Of a DNA stretch of 64,000 bases, positions 10,371 through 20,529 are shown piece by piece. A model generated the notes under the pieces. It was not told the origin of the DNA. It did no database searches and was given only the letters and a program-made list of their open reading frames with translations. The stretch is from Sporothrix humicola (lineage: Eukaryota > Ascomycota > Sordariomycetes > Ophiostomatales > Ophiostomataceae), in the NCBI GenBank assembly GCA_021396245.1, contig WNYE01000031.1, forward strand, positions 124,001 through 188,000. Reading direction: 5' to 3'. A program made the translations under genes and the position numbers. Within the stretch, counting starts at the first letter, position 1. Each line of letters opens with the position of its first letter.

Positions 10371-11399
10371 CTACGCCCTGATCCGCTCGGCCACGATGTT
10401 TCCCGTGATGAACCCATCAATGTTCTCCTGCAGCGTGCGGTCGTTGTTCGCCGTCGTCTGCGCAGACACCCAGGCCGTGTGCGGAGTCGCCACAAGATTG
10501 AGGTCATCGGCGGCCACGTCCGCGGCCAGCAGTGGACTCGTCTCTGGGCCGGCCGGTTCTACCTCGTAAACATCTACACCAGCGCCGGCGATGGCACCGC
10601 AGCGCAGTGCTTCCAACAGTGCGTGTTCGTCGACCACGCCGCCGCGAGCAACATTGATAACCAGGCAGTCCGGCGCCATGAGCGCATACTCGGCCTCACC
10701 CAGCAGGCCGATCGTCTCGGGCGTGCGCGGGCAGCACAGAACGACGGCCGATGCCGTCTTTAGGGCCTCTGTAAAGGGGACACGGCCGGCCGGCACCGGC
10801 TCTTCAGTGCCCTTCCTGGCTGCCACGATCACGCGCATGCCCAGGGCGCGAAAGAGAGCCGCCGCGCGCTGGCCAACAGCTCCGTGGCCGATCAGTGCGA
10901 CCGTCTCGGCGGCACAGGCACGTGGCGGTTTATTGCTCGCCATGGCCGTGTGGATCAGCGTCCCTCGCTGTGGCCAAGCGCCAGAGTGCAACGCGCGGGT
11001 CGAGGGCAGTAGTCGCCGCCGGCAGGCCAGTAGGAGGGACAGCGCATGCTCGGCCACGGCGTCGACGTTGCAGCCGGGGCAGTTGAGAACGCGGACGCCG
11101 CGGGCCTTGGCTGCTGCCAAATCGATGGTGTCTGTGCCGGCGGCGACCGCGACAACCAGTTTCAGTCGCGGAGTGAGGGCCACGTCGAGGGCGGCGGCCG
11201 TGATGGGCACAGTCGTGATAATCGCAATGTCGGCGTCGGCGGCAGCAAGGTGTGGGCCGACCTCGGAGGCGGACGAGCGCTCAAACGATGTGATGGAGCA
11301 TGAGTGCGGCGACGGTACGGTGATGTTCGGCAGGCCCGAGAACATTGTCTCGAGGGCGACGATGTTGTAATGCATGGCGGGGGAGGCGTTGGTTTGCAT
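10371..11399 (-). CDS. D-isomer-specific 2-hydroxyacid dehydrogenase
   Basis: NAD(P)-dependent 2-hydroxyacid dehydrogenase, 342 aa (334 aa if the better-context ATG at residue 9 is used). The family interconverts 2-oxo and D-2-hydroxy acids, for example glyoxylate/glycolate or hydroxypyruvate/glycerate. The Rossmann loop GHGAVG is at 171-176. The catalytic set is present: Arg in NVARGG (R252), the acidic residue in VYEVEP and the His in ATPHTAW (H307). A variable insertion with HTAMASNKPPR precedes the coenzyme domain. In this block it could reduce a 2-oxo acid released by ring fission or by the aldolase encoded next door; that is an inference. Confidence 0.9.
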   Translation of the reverse strand: MQTNASPAMHYNIVALETMFSGLPNITVPSPHSCSITSFERSSASEVGPHLAAADADIAIITTVPITAAALDVALTPRLKLVVAVAAGTDTIDLAAAKARGVRVLNCPGCNVDAVAEHALSLLLACRRRLLPSTRALHSGAWPQRGTLIHTAMASNKPPRACAAETVALIGHGAVGQRAAALFRALGMRVIVAARKGTEEPVPAGRVPFTEALKTASAVVLCCPRTPETIGLLGEAEYALMAPDCLVINVARGGVVDEHALLEALRCGAIAGAGVDVYEVEPAGPETSPLLAADVAADDLNLVATPHTAWVSAQTTANNDRTLQENIDGFITGNIVAERIRA

Positions 11400-11827
11400 A
11401 AAACGTGGTGAAGCAGTGAATACCGAATAGGATTTAACGGTTGGGGACAGGAACGCTCTTTCCCTGTTGGGCGCTGGATCGGGTTCTTTCCAGTCTGGAA
11501 GGAATCGAGATAAACGGCGTCAGGAGCACCCGTCTTAGGCCAAGTGCTTGCTCTGTCCCAAACGAAAAGAGTGGAAAAATGGTAGATTGAAAATAATGCG
11601 GACCTCCACTGCTTGCATGTCAACAGTCCAGAATCCTCTACGTAAACCCGCTATTCCCACTATTCCTTCAACAGCAAGGATGCCGGACATCTCCGCCAAA
11701 AAGACACCACCCGCCTTGGATCCCTAGATAAGACAATAAGACTACCACCCTCCCGCCCAACTACGCAATCTTTACGTTTGATACTTTCCTTGGCCTTTGT
11801 TCACCTTCTCCCCTCTACACATCAACG
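11400..11827. promoter_or_regulatory. Divergent promoter, hydroxyacid dehydrogenase / aldolase
   Basis: About 430 bp between divergent starts with no supported gene. A pyrimidine-rich leader (about 11785-11825) precedes the aldolase ATG. No clear TATA box is seen. Confidence 0.5.
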
Positions 11828-12745
11828 ATGGCTCCCTCTGCAACTGACGACCTGCCCACAGCCGCGAAGTCGACTGCCGAGACGACGCACCGCTCCGGCG
11901 ACCCGTCGCTGGCGTTTGTGCGCGACGAGGAGACCTTACCGCCAGTCTTCACGGACAAACACGCCGAGCGGGCGTTCCTCAAGCACCGGCTGGCGCTGGC
12001 GTACCGGGTGTTTGCGGCCAACGGTTTTGCCGACGGCGTAGCGGGCCACATTACGGTGCGCGACCCCGTGGACCCGACGAGCTTCTGGGTCAACCCGTTT
12101 GGGCTGCACTTTTCGCTGATTACAGACGACGACCTGATCCGCGTCGACCACGACGGCCAGGTGGTCGACGGCGGCGACAATTTGAGACTCAACTATGCCG
12201 CCTACGCCATCCACGCCGAGATCCACAAGGCGCGCCCGGACGTGCTGTGCGCCGCGCACTGCCACAGCCTGTACGGTCGTGCAATGTGCGCGACGGGCCG
12301 CGGCCTCGACATGCTGACGCAAGACTTTTGCGTGTTCTATGAGGACCACGTCGTCTACCCCAACTTTGCCGGCCTCGTGCTGGCGTCCGACGAGGGCCGC
12401 GATATTGCGCGCTGTCTCGGGGACCGTAAAGCGGCTCTGCTGGGAAACCACGGGTTGTTGACGGCCGGCCCGTCGATCGAGGCGACCATCGGCTGGTTCG
12501 TGCTGCTCGAGAAGCTGTGCCAGATACAGCTGGCTGCGGACGCGTCGTCGGCTGGATCAGGCCATCCGCTTGTTACGATTGGCCAAGAGGAGTGCGTAAG
12601 CACGTGGCAGGCCATTGGCACCGGCGACGCCGGCTACTACATGGGCCTGCCGCTGTTCCAGGTCGCCGAGCGCCAGTTTGGCGAGAACACCTATCTGGGG
12701 CGGGGACTAAGGCCGCGGAATGCGACGAGTGCGGCAGGGAAATGA
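11828..12745 (+). CDS. Class II aldolase/adducin-type protein
   Basis: Class II aldolase/adducin N-terminal fold, 305 aa and uninterrupted. Bacterial members cleave sugar phosphates or hydroxy-oxo acids with a zinc ion; fungal stand-alone members are mostly uncharacterised. The metal-site histidines are visible: HCH in AAHCHSLYGRAM (H144, H146) and H208 in GNHGLLTAG. The conserved Glu of IHAEIHKARP (E131) is present. The first about 45 residues are a variable lead. Because all three His ligands are kept it is probably an active lyase or decarboxylase. In this block it could cut the ring-fission product. Substrate unknown. Confidence 0.88.
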   Translation: MAPSATDDLPTAAKSTAETTHRSGDPSLAFVRDEETLPPVFTDKHAERAFLKHRLALAYRVFAANGFADGVAGHITVRDPVDPTSFWVNPFGLHFSLITDDDLIRVDHDGQVVDGGDNLRLNYAAYAIHAEIHKARPDVLCAAHCHSLYGRAMCATGRGLDMLTQDFCVFYEDHVVYPNFAGLVLASDEGRDIARCLGDRKAALLGNHGLLTAGPSIEATIGWFVLLEKLCQIQLAADASSAGSGHPLVTIGQEECVSTWQAIGTGDAGYYMGLPLFQVAERQFGENTYLGRGLRPRNATSAAGK

Positions 12746-12840
12746 TGATCATACTTTTAGATAGCAGACATTCCACTCACATTTAATGTAAAGTCAGTTG
12801 TCATTTGATTGAATTCATTATCTCATTATGTCTACCAACG

Positions 12841-15036
12841 TCATGTCTGGTGATCATCTTGCAGGCCCAGTTCCATGTCCAGTCCAAACGTGCCAAGGCC
12901 GTCCATGTCCCCGTCCATGTTAACGTCGCCTCCACCCCCACTCCACACCAGATCATCGTGGAGCAAAAACATGTTAAAATCAAAGGGGCTCTGCTCGGCG
13001 GCCGGGCTCGGCTGGGGTTGTTTCTGTCCCCTTTGGCGCAGGCCCGAGCGCAGCCGGTCGAGATGGGCCGGTCCAGGGTACAGCAGGCGCATCAGCTCGG
13101 CGTCCTCGTCGGGGCCGAAGCGGGCCGTATCCAGGGCTGGTGTCCTCAAAAACACGCGCTCCAGCAGCGGCGCAAGCAAGCGCTCGTAGACGCCGGCGTA
13201 GATACCCACCTCGGGCCAGCCGTGAGCGGCAATAACCAGCAGATTGGCGGTCAGGCGCTTGGCGCGGTCAAACACGTGCGCGGGAGTGAAGCGGGCGGCA
13301 ATGGCGGCGTAGCCGTGCCTCAAACAAAACAGGACGACGGTGGCCGCCTCAAGCGTGTAGTGCGCCGACAGCCACGGCCGCCGGAAGACGCCGCCCCTTA
13401 GATGGTCGCGGTGGATGCGCTCGGCGGCAGAGGCGGCCTCGAATGCGCGCAGCAGCGAGTCTGGCGCCGGCAGTGGGACGCGCGGAGATGGCCTGTGCAG
13501 CACCATAAGACCACGAGCCAGCATATAATCGTGGGTGTCACCAGATGTGTTTCCAGAGGAGTCGCCAGAGGCATTAGCGTGCCAGGCGTGCAGTCGGGCC
13601 TCCATGTTGGCCAGCCACACGTCCCAGGCCAGGGCGTCGGGGATCGGCTCGCGGTGGAAGTGCACGTGCAGCATCTCCGAGAGTAGCTGGTTGTACGCGA
13701 CGTAGCGGAGAAAGGGGTCGCTCGGGGCCGTGTTTGGGAGCCTGGCATCGATGGCGGCGTCGGGTGTGGAGAGCGGCCTCTGCAGGGCCGAGCAGATGGA
13801 GCGGTCCATGCAGTACGCCGACCAGAATACGCGGCGCCGGAGGTCTTTCAGGTCGCTGTCGTGGTTGTCGTCATGTCCCTCTTCATCCTCCCTGTGCAAC
13901 CCCATCTCAAGACACGAGCGCATGGCGACGCCCGAGAGTACCCAGACGTTGGCGGCGCGCGGGACGACGGTCGCGTAGAGGAGTATCAATAAAATGGTCT
14001 GCAGCCAGGCCAGCTCGGACGGGAACACGGGCAGCCCGTAAAAGTGGTGGAGTCCTTCTTCGAAGAGGGCCGCCGACAACGCCGCACAGCGTGCTTCGTG
14101 TCCGTCATTTTCCGTCGCCGACGACCCCAGTGTCACGGCCAGCGCCAGCACGAGATAGACGACGAGGAAATCGTGGCTCGGCGGCACGTCCGTCGGTGAT
14201 TTCTCCAGAACATGGCCCACGGCCTGAAGCTGCTGCGCGACCGTCTCCGCGACCAGAAACGGGTTGTCCGGCTGGACGGTGGCGAGGTACTTGCGCATCA
14301 GCCGCTGCACAATGTCCCACGGCATGCTGCGCAAGACGGGTGCGGACAGCGACTTTGTGCCGATGCCCGTACTCCCTGTAGTCCGTGTCGGCGCCATCGT
14401 CAACCGTGGCGCCACCGACGAGCTGGGGAGCTGGGTCGAGATCGACAGTCGCTCCCGTACTTTGGCCGTCGACGGAGTCAGGCCCATACGGACGCGTGAC
14501 AAAAGATCGGCCGCCGTGCCCACCTCGTAGGGCAGCGTCGCCGAGATGACGGCCTGCAAACTGCGACTGTGGATGATTCGACTGCGGATGGAGGGGGAGG
14601 GGTCCACGTCGAGCAGCTGTGGATCGACATCGTCTGTATTATGCGTATGATCTGTCCGATTTTGATCCACCACATCACGATCTATCAGATCCTGATTGAC
14701 ATCGTCCCGCTGGTCGTCCCGCTGCTCGCCCGGCATGCCCAGCAGAATGTCGGACGCGTGGACTACCTCGAGCTGGCCGTCCTCCAGGAGGGCCGTCTCC
14801 AGACGCGCAATCTCCGACTCGAGGTGCTGCACAATGCTGCGCGGAATCGGCGAGGCGGGGTCGGTGGCGGCAAGGCCGACTCCACCGGCCCTTGCAGTGC
14901 CCGTCTTGGCAATGCCGGTGCAGGCCGTTTTGGTGGCGATGCATTGCGAGCACGACGGCAGCTGCCGATCACACTTGATCTTTCTCCGCCGACACCGCGC
15001 ACACGACAGGATGCTGCGCTGGCAGTGGGATGCCAT
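12841..15036 (-). CDS. Zn2Cys6 transcription factor (regulator 2)
   Basis: Binuclear-zinc-cluster regulator, 731 aa. The cluster is C12, C15, C22, C29, C32 and C39 with a basic RRRKIKCDR core. A possible coiled-coil follows (IVQHLESEIARLETALL, about residues 68-85). The fungal-specific middle domain spans roughly 240-520, with cues DFLVVYLVLALAVTLG, GVAMRSCLEMGLHRE and RRVFWSAYCMDRSIC. The C-terminus is acidic and Gly/Asp-rich, a plausible activation region. It diverges from the M20 amidohydrolase gene across about 800 bp, so it may control that gene and the block. Confidence 0.92.
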   Translation of the reverse strand: MASHCQRSILSCARCRRRKIKCDRQLPSCSQCIATKTACTGIAKTGTARAGGVGLAATDPASPIPRSIVQHLESEIARLETALLEDGQLEVVHASDILLGMPGEQRDDQRDDVNQDLIDRDVVDQNRTDHTHNTDDVDPQLLDVDPSPSIRSRIIHSRSLQAVISATLPYEVGTAADLLSRVRMGLTPSTAKVRERLSISTQLPSSSVAPRLTMAPTRTTGSTGIGTKSLSAPVLRSMPWDIVQRLMRKYLATVQPDNPFLVAETVAQQLQAVGHVLEKSPTDVPPSHDFLVVYLVLALAVTLGSSATENDGHEARCAALSAALFEEGLHHFYGLPVFPSELAWLQTILLILLYATVVPRAANVWVLSGVAMRSCLEMGLHREDEEGHDDNHDSDLKDLRRRVFWSAYCMDRSICSALQRPLSTPDAAIDARLPNTAPSDPFLRYVAYNQLLSEMLHVHFHREPIPDALAWDVWLANMEARLHAWHANASGDSSGNTSGDTHDYMLARGLMVLHRPSPRVPLPAPDSLLRAFEAASAAERIHRDHLRGGVFRRPWLSAHYTLEAATVVLFCLRHGYAAIAARFTPAHVFDRAKRLTANLLVIAAHGWPEVGIYAGVYERLLAPLLERVFLRTPALDTARFGPDEDAELMRLLYPGPAHLDRLRSGLRQRGQKQPQPSPAAEQSPFDFNMFLLHDDLVWSGGGGDVNMDGDMDGLGTFGLDMELGLQDDHQT

Positions 15037-15831
15037 GCAGAGTGAAGAGTGGAGAATAGAGGGCGGAGACTGGAGAATGTAGAGCAGACGGAGATGACAG
15101 GAGCATGAGACGTGGAGATGTCCTTGGTGAGATGTCCCGAGGAAGAGTGAGGAATAGGAAGAAGAGGAAGGAATATGGGAGCAGACACAGCGCTCATCGC
15201 CGCGATAAGCACAACGATACTCCAGGGACCGGGGCCCTGACGATAGCGGGCCCAGCCCTGTGGAGATATGGGGACTGCGCTATTGCTTAGTTGTATGCGT
15301 CCGCTGATTTTCTTTGCTCTGATTGGCCGGGCTGGACAGGGGCTGCTGTAAGTGTCAACAGTAGCGTTGATAAGGGGAAGTGGGCGGACTTAACAGCTTT
15401 CTCTCTATCCCTCACCATCTCTGTCGAAATACATTATCAAAACGCACCAAAACGCACATGTCCGCGATCTTAAGATCACAATGTGGCCGACGATGTCTGC
15501 CATTAGATTGGAAATTCTCTTCCCACAGCTGGTAACTGTTAGGTACTCTATGAACAGGCTTGGGACTTTCCTTTTTGGGATGGCTACCATTACCGTCAGT
15601 AGCCGGTATTGTCACTGTTTTTTTATTTAGAGAAGAAAAACAGCCATCAGTAGTGAATGTTTAAGCTTTTCTTGGTTCATATTATTCAGTTTTTGTACTC
15701 AGTTTTCAAAATCGGTTTCTATGTTCACTTGACCTAATTTAGAATATTCCCTCCTCTTACACACATCATCCATCTTCCGCTGTATCTAATCGTATTTCAC
15801 CAAACATCATCACCACGCCACCAGCGTCACC
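15037..15831. promoter_or_regulatory. Divergent promoter, regulator 2 / amidohydrolase
   Basis: About 795 bp with no supported gene. It carries CGGACTTA at 15385-15392, one base off the motif seen in other promoters of the block, and GC-rich sequence with CCGGGG/GGGCCC words at 15225-15255. The half nearer the amidohydrolase is AT-rich. Confidence 0.45.
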
Positions 15832-17244
15832 ATGGGCTCTGTATCACACGATCTTACCCTCTCATCACAATATGCCGGCCTCGCTGTCGATGCGAAGCGC
15901 ATGGTGGCCACCCTTAATGCCGCATGCCAATGGGGCAACACGCCGGACGGCGGCATGAGTGAGTTATTTTCGTGTCTTTCCTTACCGCCTACCCACTCTG
16001 AACTTTTGACACTGACCCTGTGCCTGCCGACAGACCGCCTCACGCTTAACGACGACGACAAGGCGGTGCGCGCGTGGTTTGTGGCCGAGACGAAAAAGTG
16101 CGGCTGCGACATCACCGTCGACGCCATGGGCAACATCTTTGCGGTGCGGCCCGGCCTCAGCAACGACCTGCCGCCAATTGCCATCGGGTCGCACCTCGAC
16201 ACGCAGCCGACGGGCGGCCGCTACGACGGCATCCTGGGCGTGACGGCGGGCATGGAGGTGCTGCAGACGCTGCACGCGGCCAACATCACGACGTACGCGC
16301 CGCTGGCCATTGTCGACTGGACCAACGAGGAGGGCGCGCGCTTTCCGCCGGCGATGCTGTCGTCGGGCGTCTGGGCCGGCGCGTTTACAACCGAGTACGC
16401 CCACGCGCGCACAGATGCGACAGGTGCCACTTTGCGTGACGAACTAGCGCGCATCGGCTACCTCGGCGACGTGGAATGCTCGCACACGGCGATGCCGCTG
16501 TCGGCGCACTTTGAGCTGCACATTGAGCAGGGCCCTATGCTGGACACCGCCGAGCAGCCCGTCGCCGTCGTGCGCGGCATCCAGTCGATCCGCTGGTACC
16601 ACGTCGACATTGTCGGCCGCGAAGCCCACACCGGCACGACGCCCATGGACCGCCGCAGCGACGCGCTGCTGGGCGCCGCCGAGATGATTATCGCCACGAA
16701 CAGAATTGTCAACACCAGCCCGCTGTCCGAGCGCCAGGCCCGCGCCACCATTGCCGTCGTCAACAGCCAGCCCCAGAGCATCAACACCATTGCCGGCAAG
16801 GTGCGCCTGTCGCTGGACGTGCGCGCTCCCTCGGACGATGACGTCGCCGAGGTCGACCGCCAGTGCCGCGCCCGCTTTGCCGAGATCGCCGCCGTCCATG
16901 GTCTGACCCTAAAGATTGACTGCTTCTGGGTCTCGCCCGCCCTCCACTTTGACCCCGTCATGGTCGACTGCGTCCGCGCTGCGTCTGGCGCGCTTGGCTG
17001 CACCATGGAGCTCACCAGCGGCGCCGGCCACGACAGCGCCTATACCAGCCAACAGGTGCCCACCGCCATGCTGTTTGCCCGCTGCCGCGACGGCGTCAGC
17101 CACAACCCCGCCGAGTACACCCGCCCTGAGGACGTCGTCACGTCGACTGAAGCTCTGCTCGGCGCCTACCTGCGGTACGACGACTATCTGCGGCGGACGA
17201 CAGAAGCTGAGGGTGAGAAGGCCGAGAAGGCTAAGAAGGTGTAG
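15832..17244 (+). CDS. M20-family N-carbamoyl-amino-acid amidohydrolase / beta-ureidopropionase-like
   Basis: Zinc-dependent amidohydrolase of the M20 group that includes fungal beta-alanine synthase (Pyd3), N-carbamoyl-L-amino acid hydrolases and allantoate amidohydrolase. These remove the carbamoyl group of N-carbamoyl amino acids as CO2 and NH3. I infer an intron at 15959-16033 (75 nt, GTGAGT donor, CTGAC branch, CAG acceptor). Removing it joins GGM to NRLTLNDDD, the usual family spacing, and gives 445 aa. Metal ligands are visible: His in GSHLDTQ (about 96 spliced), Asp in GRYDGI (107), Glu in NEEGARF (141/142) and His in HIEQGP (205). GHDSAY near the C-terminus is also typical. If it acts on N-carbamoyl-beta-alanine, the aminotransferase and semialdehyde dehydrogenase genes provide the next two steps. 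Confidence 0.9.
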   Translation: MGSVSHDLTLSSQYAGLAVDAKRMVATLNAACQWGNTPDGGMSELFSCLSLPPTHSELLTLTLCLPTDRLTLNDDDKAVRAWFVAETKKCGCDITVDAMGNIFAVRPGLSNDLPPIAIGSHLDTQPTGGRYDGILGVTAGMEVLQTLHAANITTYAPLAIVDWTNEEGARFPPAMLSSGVWAGAFTTEYAHARTDATGATLRDELARIGYLGDVECSHTAMPLSAHFELHIEQGPMLDTAEQPVAVVRGIQSIRWYHVDIVGREAHTGTTPMDRRSDALLGAAEMIIATNRIVNTSPLSERQARATIAVVNSQPQSINTIAGKVRLSLDVRAPSDDDVAEVDRQCRARFAEIAAVHGLTLKIDCFWVSPALHFDPVMVDCVRAASGALGCTMELTSGAGHDSAYTSQQVPTAMLFARCRDGVSHNPAEYTRPEDVVTSTEALLGAYLRYDDYLRRTTEAEGEKAEKAKKV

Positions 17245-18413
17245 AGTCAAAGATACGGGAACATGTGACGTCAAGTTGCCGGCATGGACGACATTTACAT
17301 TCTTATGGCGTACGAAAACAATATGAGCAATAATTGTGAAAATAATAAATCACACAAGAGGAGCATAAATATCAACTGAGAAATAAATAAAAAGAAGAGA
17401 TGAAAAGAACAAATAATTAAAATAATAAAAACGAAGAATAAAAACGAAGAATAAAAACAAAGAGTACAAGATACTGGTCAAGAGCGGGCCGGTCATTGAG
17501 TCAGTGGAAGCGACAAACGTGACGTGGCCCTATAAGTGACGACCCTATCGTTTATTGGCAACTGTCAATCCAAAGATGTATGAGGCCTTTCGGTCAATCT
17601 CCCACCGATCAACGCGGACACATCCGGAAATCTCGTTGATCTGATCTGATCTGATCTGTCCCCTGAACCTCCTGAACCTGAACCTGAAAGAGGCTGCTCT
17701 GATTTTTTGATCTCGCACCCATAAGTACCGAAGCTAGGCACGTTCCTCGCCGTTGCAACGCTGAACGGAGTCTAACAAAGCGGGGTGTTGCAGTGCAGGC
17801 TCGCAGGCACGGGCATCGGCCAAATCGACGATCCCCCGCACCACGATATTTCACTGCTACCTTCTGACTCTCGTGAATTCCTTTTTACCTTTTTTTTTAC
17901 TTTTTTTCCATTTGATGACAACACGTGAAATTTCTGGAGGTTACGGCCCTGCAAAACATATCAGATGATCTGCTCACCATAGTCAGTACCCACGACGAGT
18001 CAATCTGCACCGAGGCACGATTTCCAGGCCGCCGGATAAATACGACACACGTGTCCCCATGGAGTCATCTCGGCCGCTTTGGGTCTTTTGCGAAGAAGAT
18101 CTATTCAGGTTTATTCTGGTTCAATATAGGCAAGGCTGCATTAGAAGCTACTGTAGACATTGCACGCGCCGAGGTCAATGGAAAAAAGGAAAGCATTTCC
18201 ACCTATCGGCGCACACATCCTTTAAACCTCGTAAACCACGCATCCAAAAGGCACAGACCTAAAGTGACGATAAGTACAAAAGGGACAAGCGGGGACAATA
18301 TAACCAGGCATCGTTCGCAGCGGTCAGCATTTACCCGGTATATGCTTCCCTGTCTTGCTCTTTACAAGTTCTTTGTCTTCTACAAGTCCACCATCTTAAG
18401 CCAAACCGCCAAT
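17245..18413. other. Intergenic with A-rich and GATCT repeats
   Basis: About 1.17 kb without a supported gene. It contains A-rich low-complexity DNA (about 17330-17470, with repeated AAAACGAAGAAT-like units), a short GATCT tandem (17638-17658) and a GAACCT tandem just after it. The open frame reaching back to 17925 has no family character upstream of the GH54 signal peptide, so this is promoter and leader of that gene. Confidence 0.5.
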
Positions 18414-19937
18414 ATGTTCTTGCAACGCACCCATCACGGCCATGTCGTTGCCCTTGGAATTGCCACCATGGTTTCCCTGGCGGCCGCTGGGCCATGCGAC
18501 ATCTACGCGTCTGGAAACACGCCGTGCGTTGCGGCCCACAGCACTACCCGTGCGCTGTACAGCGCCTACAGCGGCCCTCTGTACCAGGTGAAGCGCGGCT
18601 CCGACAGCGCCACAACGAACATCGCGCCCCTCTCCGCGGGTGGTGTTGCGAATGCCGCTGCCCAAGACACGTTTTGCGGTGGCACGACCTGTCTGATCAC
18701 GATCGTCTACGACCAGTCGGGCCGTGGCAACCACCTCACACAGGCACCGCCCGGCGGCTTCAGCGGCCCGGAGTCGAACGGATACGACAACTTGGCCGGC
18801 GCGGTCGGGGCACCGGTCACCCTCAACGGCCAAAAGGCGTATGGGGTGTTTGTCTCACCGGGCACGGGCTACCGGAACAACCAGGTGAGTGGCACAGCCA
18901 CCGGCGATGCGGCGGAGGGCATGTATGCCGTTCTTGACGGGACGCATTACAACGGCGGCTGCTGTTTTGATTATGGAAATGCCGAGACGAACAGCCGCGA
19001 CACCGGTGACGGCCACATGGAGGCCATTTACTTTGGCGACAACACGGTCTGGGGCACTGGCGCGGGCTCGGGCCCCTGGATCATGGCCGATTTGGAGAAC
19101 GGACTCTTTTCTGGCCACAGTGCGGGCAACAACCCGGATGACCCGTCGATCTCGGACCGCTTCGTCAGTGCGTTTGTCAAAGGCGGACCCAATCTGTGGG
19201 CCATCCGTGGTGCCAATGCCGTGTCGGCCTCATCGCTCTCGACATTCTACAACGGCACGCGGCCGAGCGCATCGTACAACCCGATGAAGAAGGAGGGCGC
19301 CATCGTCTTGGGGATTGGCGGCGACAACAGCAACGGCGCTCAGGGCACGTTCTATGAAGGCGTCATGACATCGGGCTACCCGTCCGACGCAACCGAAAAC
19401 GCCGTGCAGGCAAACATTGTCGCTGCAAAGTACGTCGTGGCCTCGCTGACCAGCGGCCCCGCTTTCACCGTCGGCTCTTCGATCTCGCTGCGCGCCACGA
19501 CCGCCGGCTACACGACACGCTATATCGTGCACAGCGGCACCTCGGTCGTCACACAGGTCGTCTCGTCGTCGTCATCCTCAACACTCAAACAACAGGCCAG
19601 CTGGACTGTTAGGACTGGCCTCGGAAACAGCGGCTGCTTCTCGTTTGAATCGAGCGACACCCCGGGCAGCTATCTGCGCCACTACGACTTCCAGCTGTAC
19701 CTGCAGGCCAACGACGGCACCAAGCAGTTCCACGAGGACGCCACATTTTGCCCACAGGCTGGTCTCAGTGGCCTGGGAAGCTCCACTTCTCTTCGGTCCT
19801 GGAACTACCCAACCCGCTACCTCCGCCACTATAGCAATGTCCTCTACGCCGCGAGCAACGGCGGCGTCCACACATTCGATGCCACTGCGTCGTTTGTCGA
19901 TGACGTGACCTGGGCCATCTCGGCTGGTTTTGCTTGA
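18414..19937 (+). CDS. abfB: GH54 alpha-L-arabinofuranosidase B with CBM42
   Basis: Secreted arabinofuranosidase, 507 aa from the ATG at 18414, matching the usual length. The enzyme removes L-arabinose side chains from arabinoxylan and arabinan. A signal peptide with a hydrophobic core covers about residues 10-26 and ends near AAAG. The catalytic domain runs to about 345. The likely nucleophile is E228 in DLENGLFSG and the likely acid/base D304 in IGGDNSN; their 76-residue spacing fits the family. Cys pairs such as FCGGTTC and GGCCFDYGN are typical. A beta-trefoil arabinose-binding CBM42 follows (about 346-507), with repeated YLRHY and FRSW-like units. It interrupts the nitrogen/ring catabolism genes and belongs with the GH3 and sugar transporter genes downstream. 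Confidence 0.96.
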   Translation: MFLQRTHHGHVVALGIATMVSLAAAGPCDIYASGNTPCVAAHSTTRALYSAYSGPLYQVKRGSDSATTNIAPLSAGGVANAAAQDTFCGGTTCLITIVYDQSGRGNHLTQAPPGGFSGPESNGYDNLAGAVGAPVTLNGQKAYGVFVSPGTGYRNNQVSGTATGDAAEGMYAVLDGTHYNGGCCFDYGNAETNSRDTGDGHMEAIYFGDNTVWGTGAGSGPWIMADLENGLFSGHSAGNNPDDPSISDRFVSAFVKGGPNLWAIRGANAVSASSLSTFYNGTRPSASYNPMKKEGAIVLGIGGDNSNGAQGTFYEGVMTSGYPSDATENAVQANIVAAKYVVASLTSGPAFTVGSSISLRATTAGYTTRYIVHSGTSVVTQVVSSSSSSTLKQQASWTVRTGLGNSGCFSFESSDTPGSYLRHYDFQLYLQANDGTKQFHEDATFCPQAGLSGLGSSTSLRSWNYPTRYLRHYSNVLYAASNGGVHTFDATASFVDDVTWAISAGFA

Positions 19938-20529
19938 GTGTCGCCCTAAGCAGATGGGACTGGTCCACGAAGAAAGATTTATCAAATCAAGGCATATGGA
20001 GGTTCCTTTGACTAGTTGGCAGTAGCTAAGGGGGGAGATAGCTACACGAAGTATATGGGAGAGGGAGATATTGAGCATTGTATATATGAAGAGGTGTGGA
20101 TAGTAATTGAGCATTAAACTGGTCATGATTGACTCTTACAAAAGAATACTTCATCAATTTGACTTGCTTCTCAACTGCCCTGGTTTATATGTAATTATTT
20201 TTTATTTTAAGACTCTATCGTAAACCTGGTGTGTCATTTCCGGTTTTTTTCTTTTTCTTTTCCTTTTCCTTTTTTTTTTTTAAGAAGAAATAAAAAATAA
20301 TCAGCAATTAAAAACGTGTTTCATTTATGGTCGGTCTCACATCCATTTCATCATTTTGCTACAATCCGTCATGATACATTTATGGCTCGAAACACTGATA
20401 ATTTCTAAAGATCTCGGATAATTTCAAAATGTATTTAAATTACACGAACTACCATCACCTTCAACAGTGTCGACTTTACATCCTTTACAATAGCTATACT
20501 AGTGACCTACTGAGTGAACTGCATCCCAC
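19938..20529. other. Intergenic with repeat relic
   Basis: About 590 bp between convergent genes. It contains a T-rich tract (20245-20280) and, at 20380-20505, sequence resembling 40350-40470. No gene is seen. Confidence 0.5.
20380..20505 (+). repeat. Dispersed repeat relic, copy 1
   Basis: Aligns by eye with 40350-40470 on the same strand. The shared core begins with AGATCTCGG and continues through AAATGTAT to ATCACCT, with further matches ending near AGCTATAC. Copy 1 is more AT-rich; many differences look like G-to-A or C-to-T changes. Function unknown; probably the relic of a mobile element. Confidence 0.45.

Noticed and set aside
17925..18413. N-terminal extension of the GH54 frame
   Set aside because: A good signal peptide starts at 18414 and the resulting 507 aa matches the family length; the 163 extra residues have no domain.
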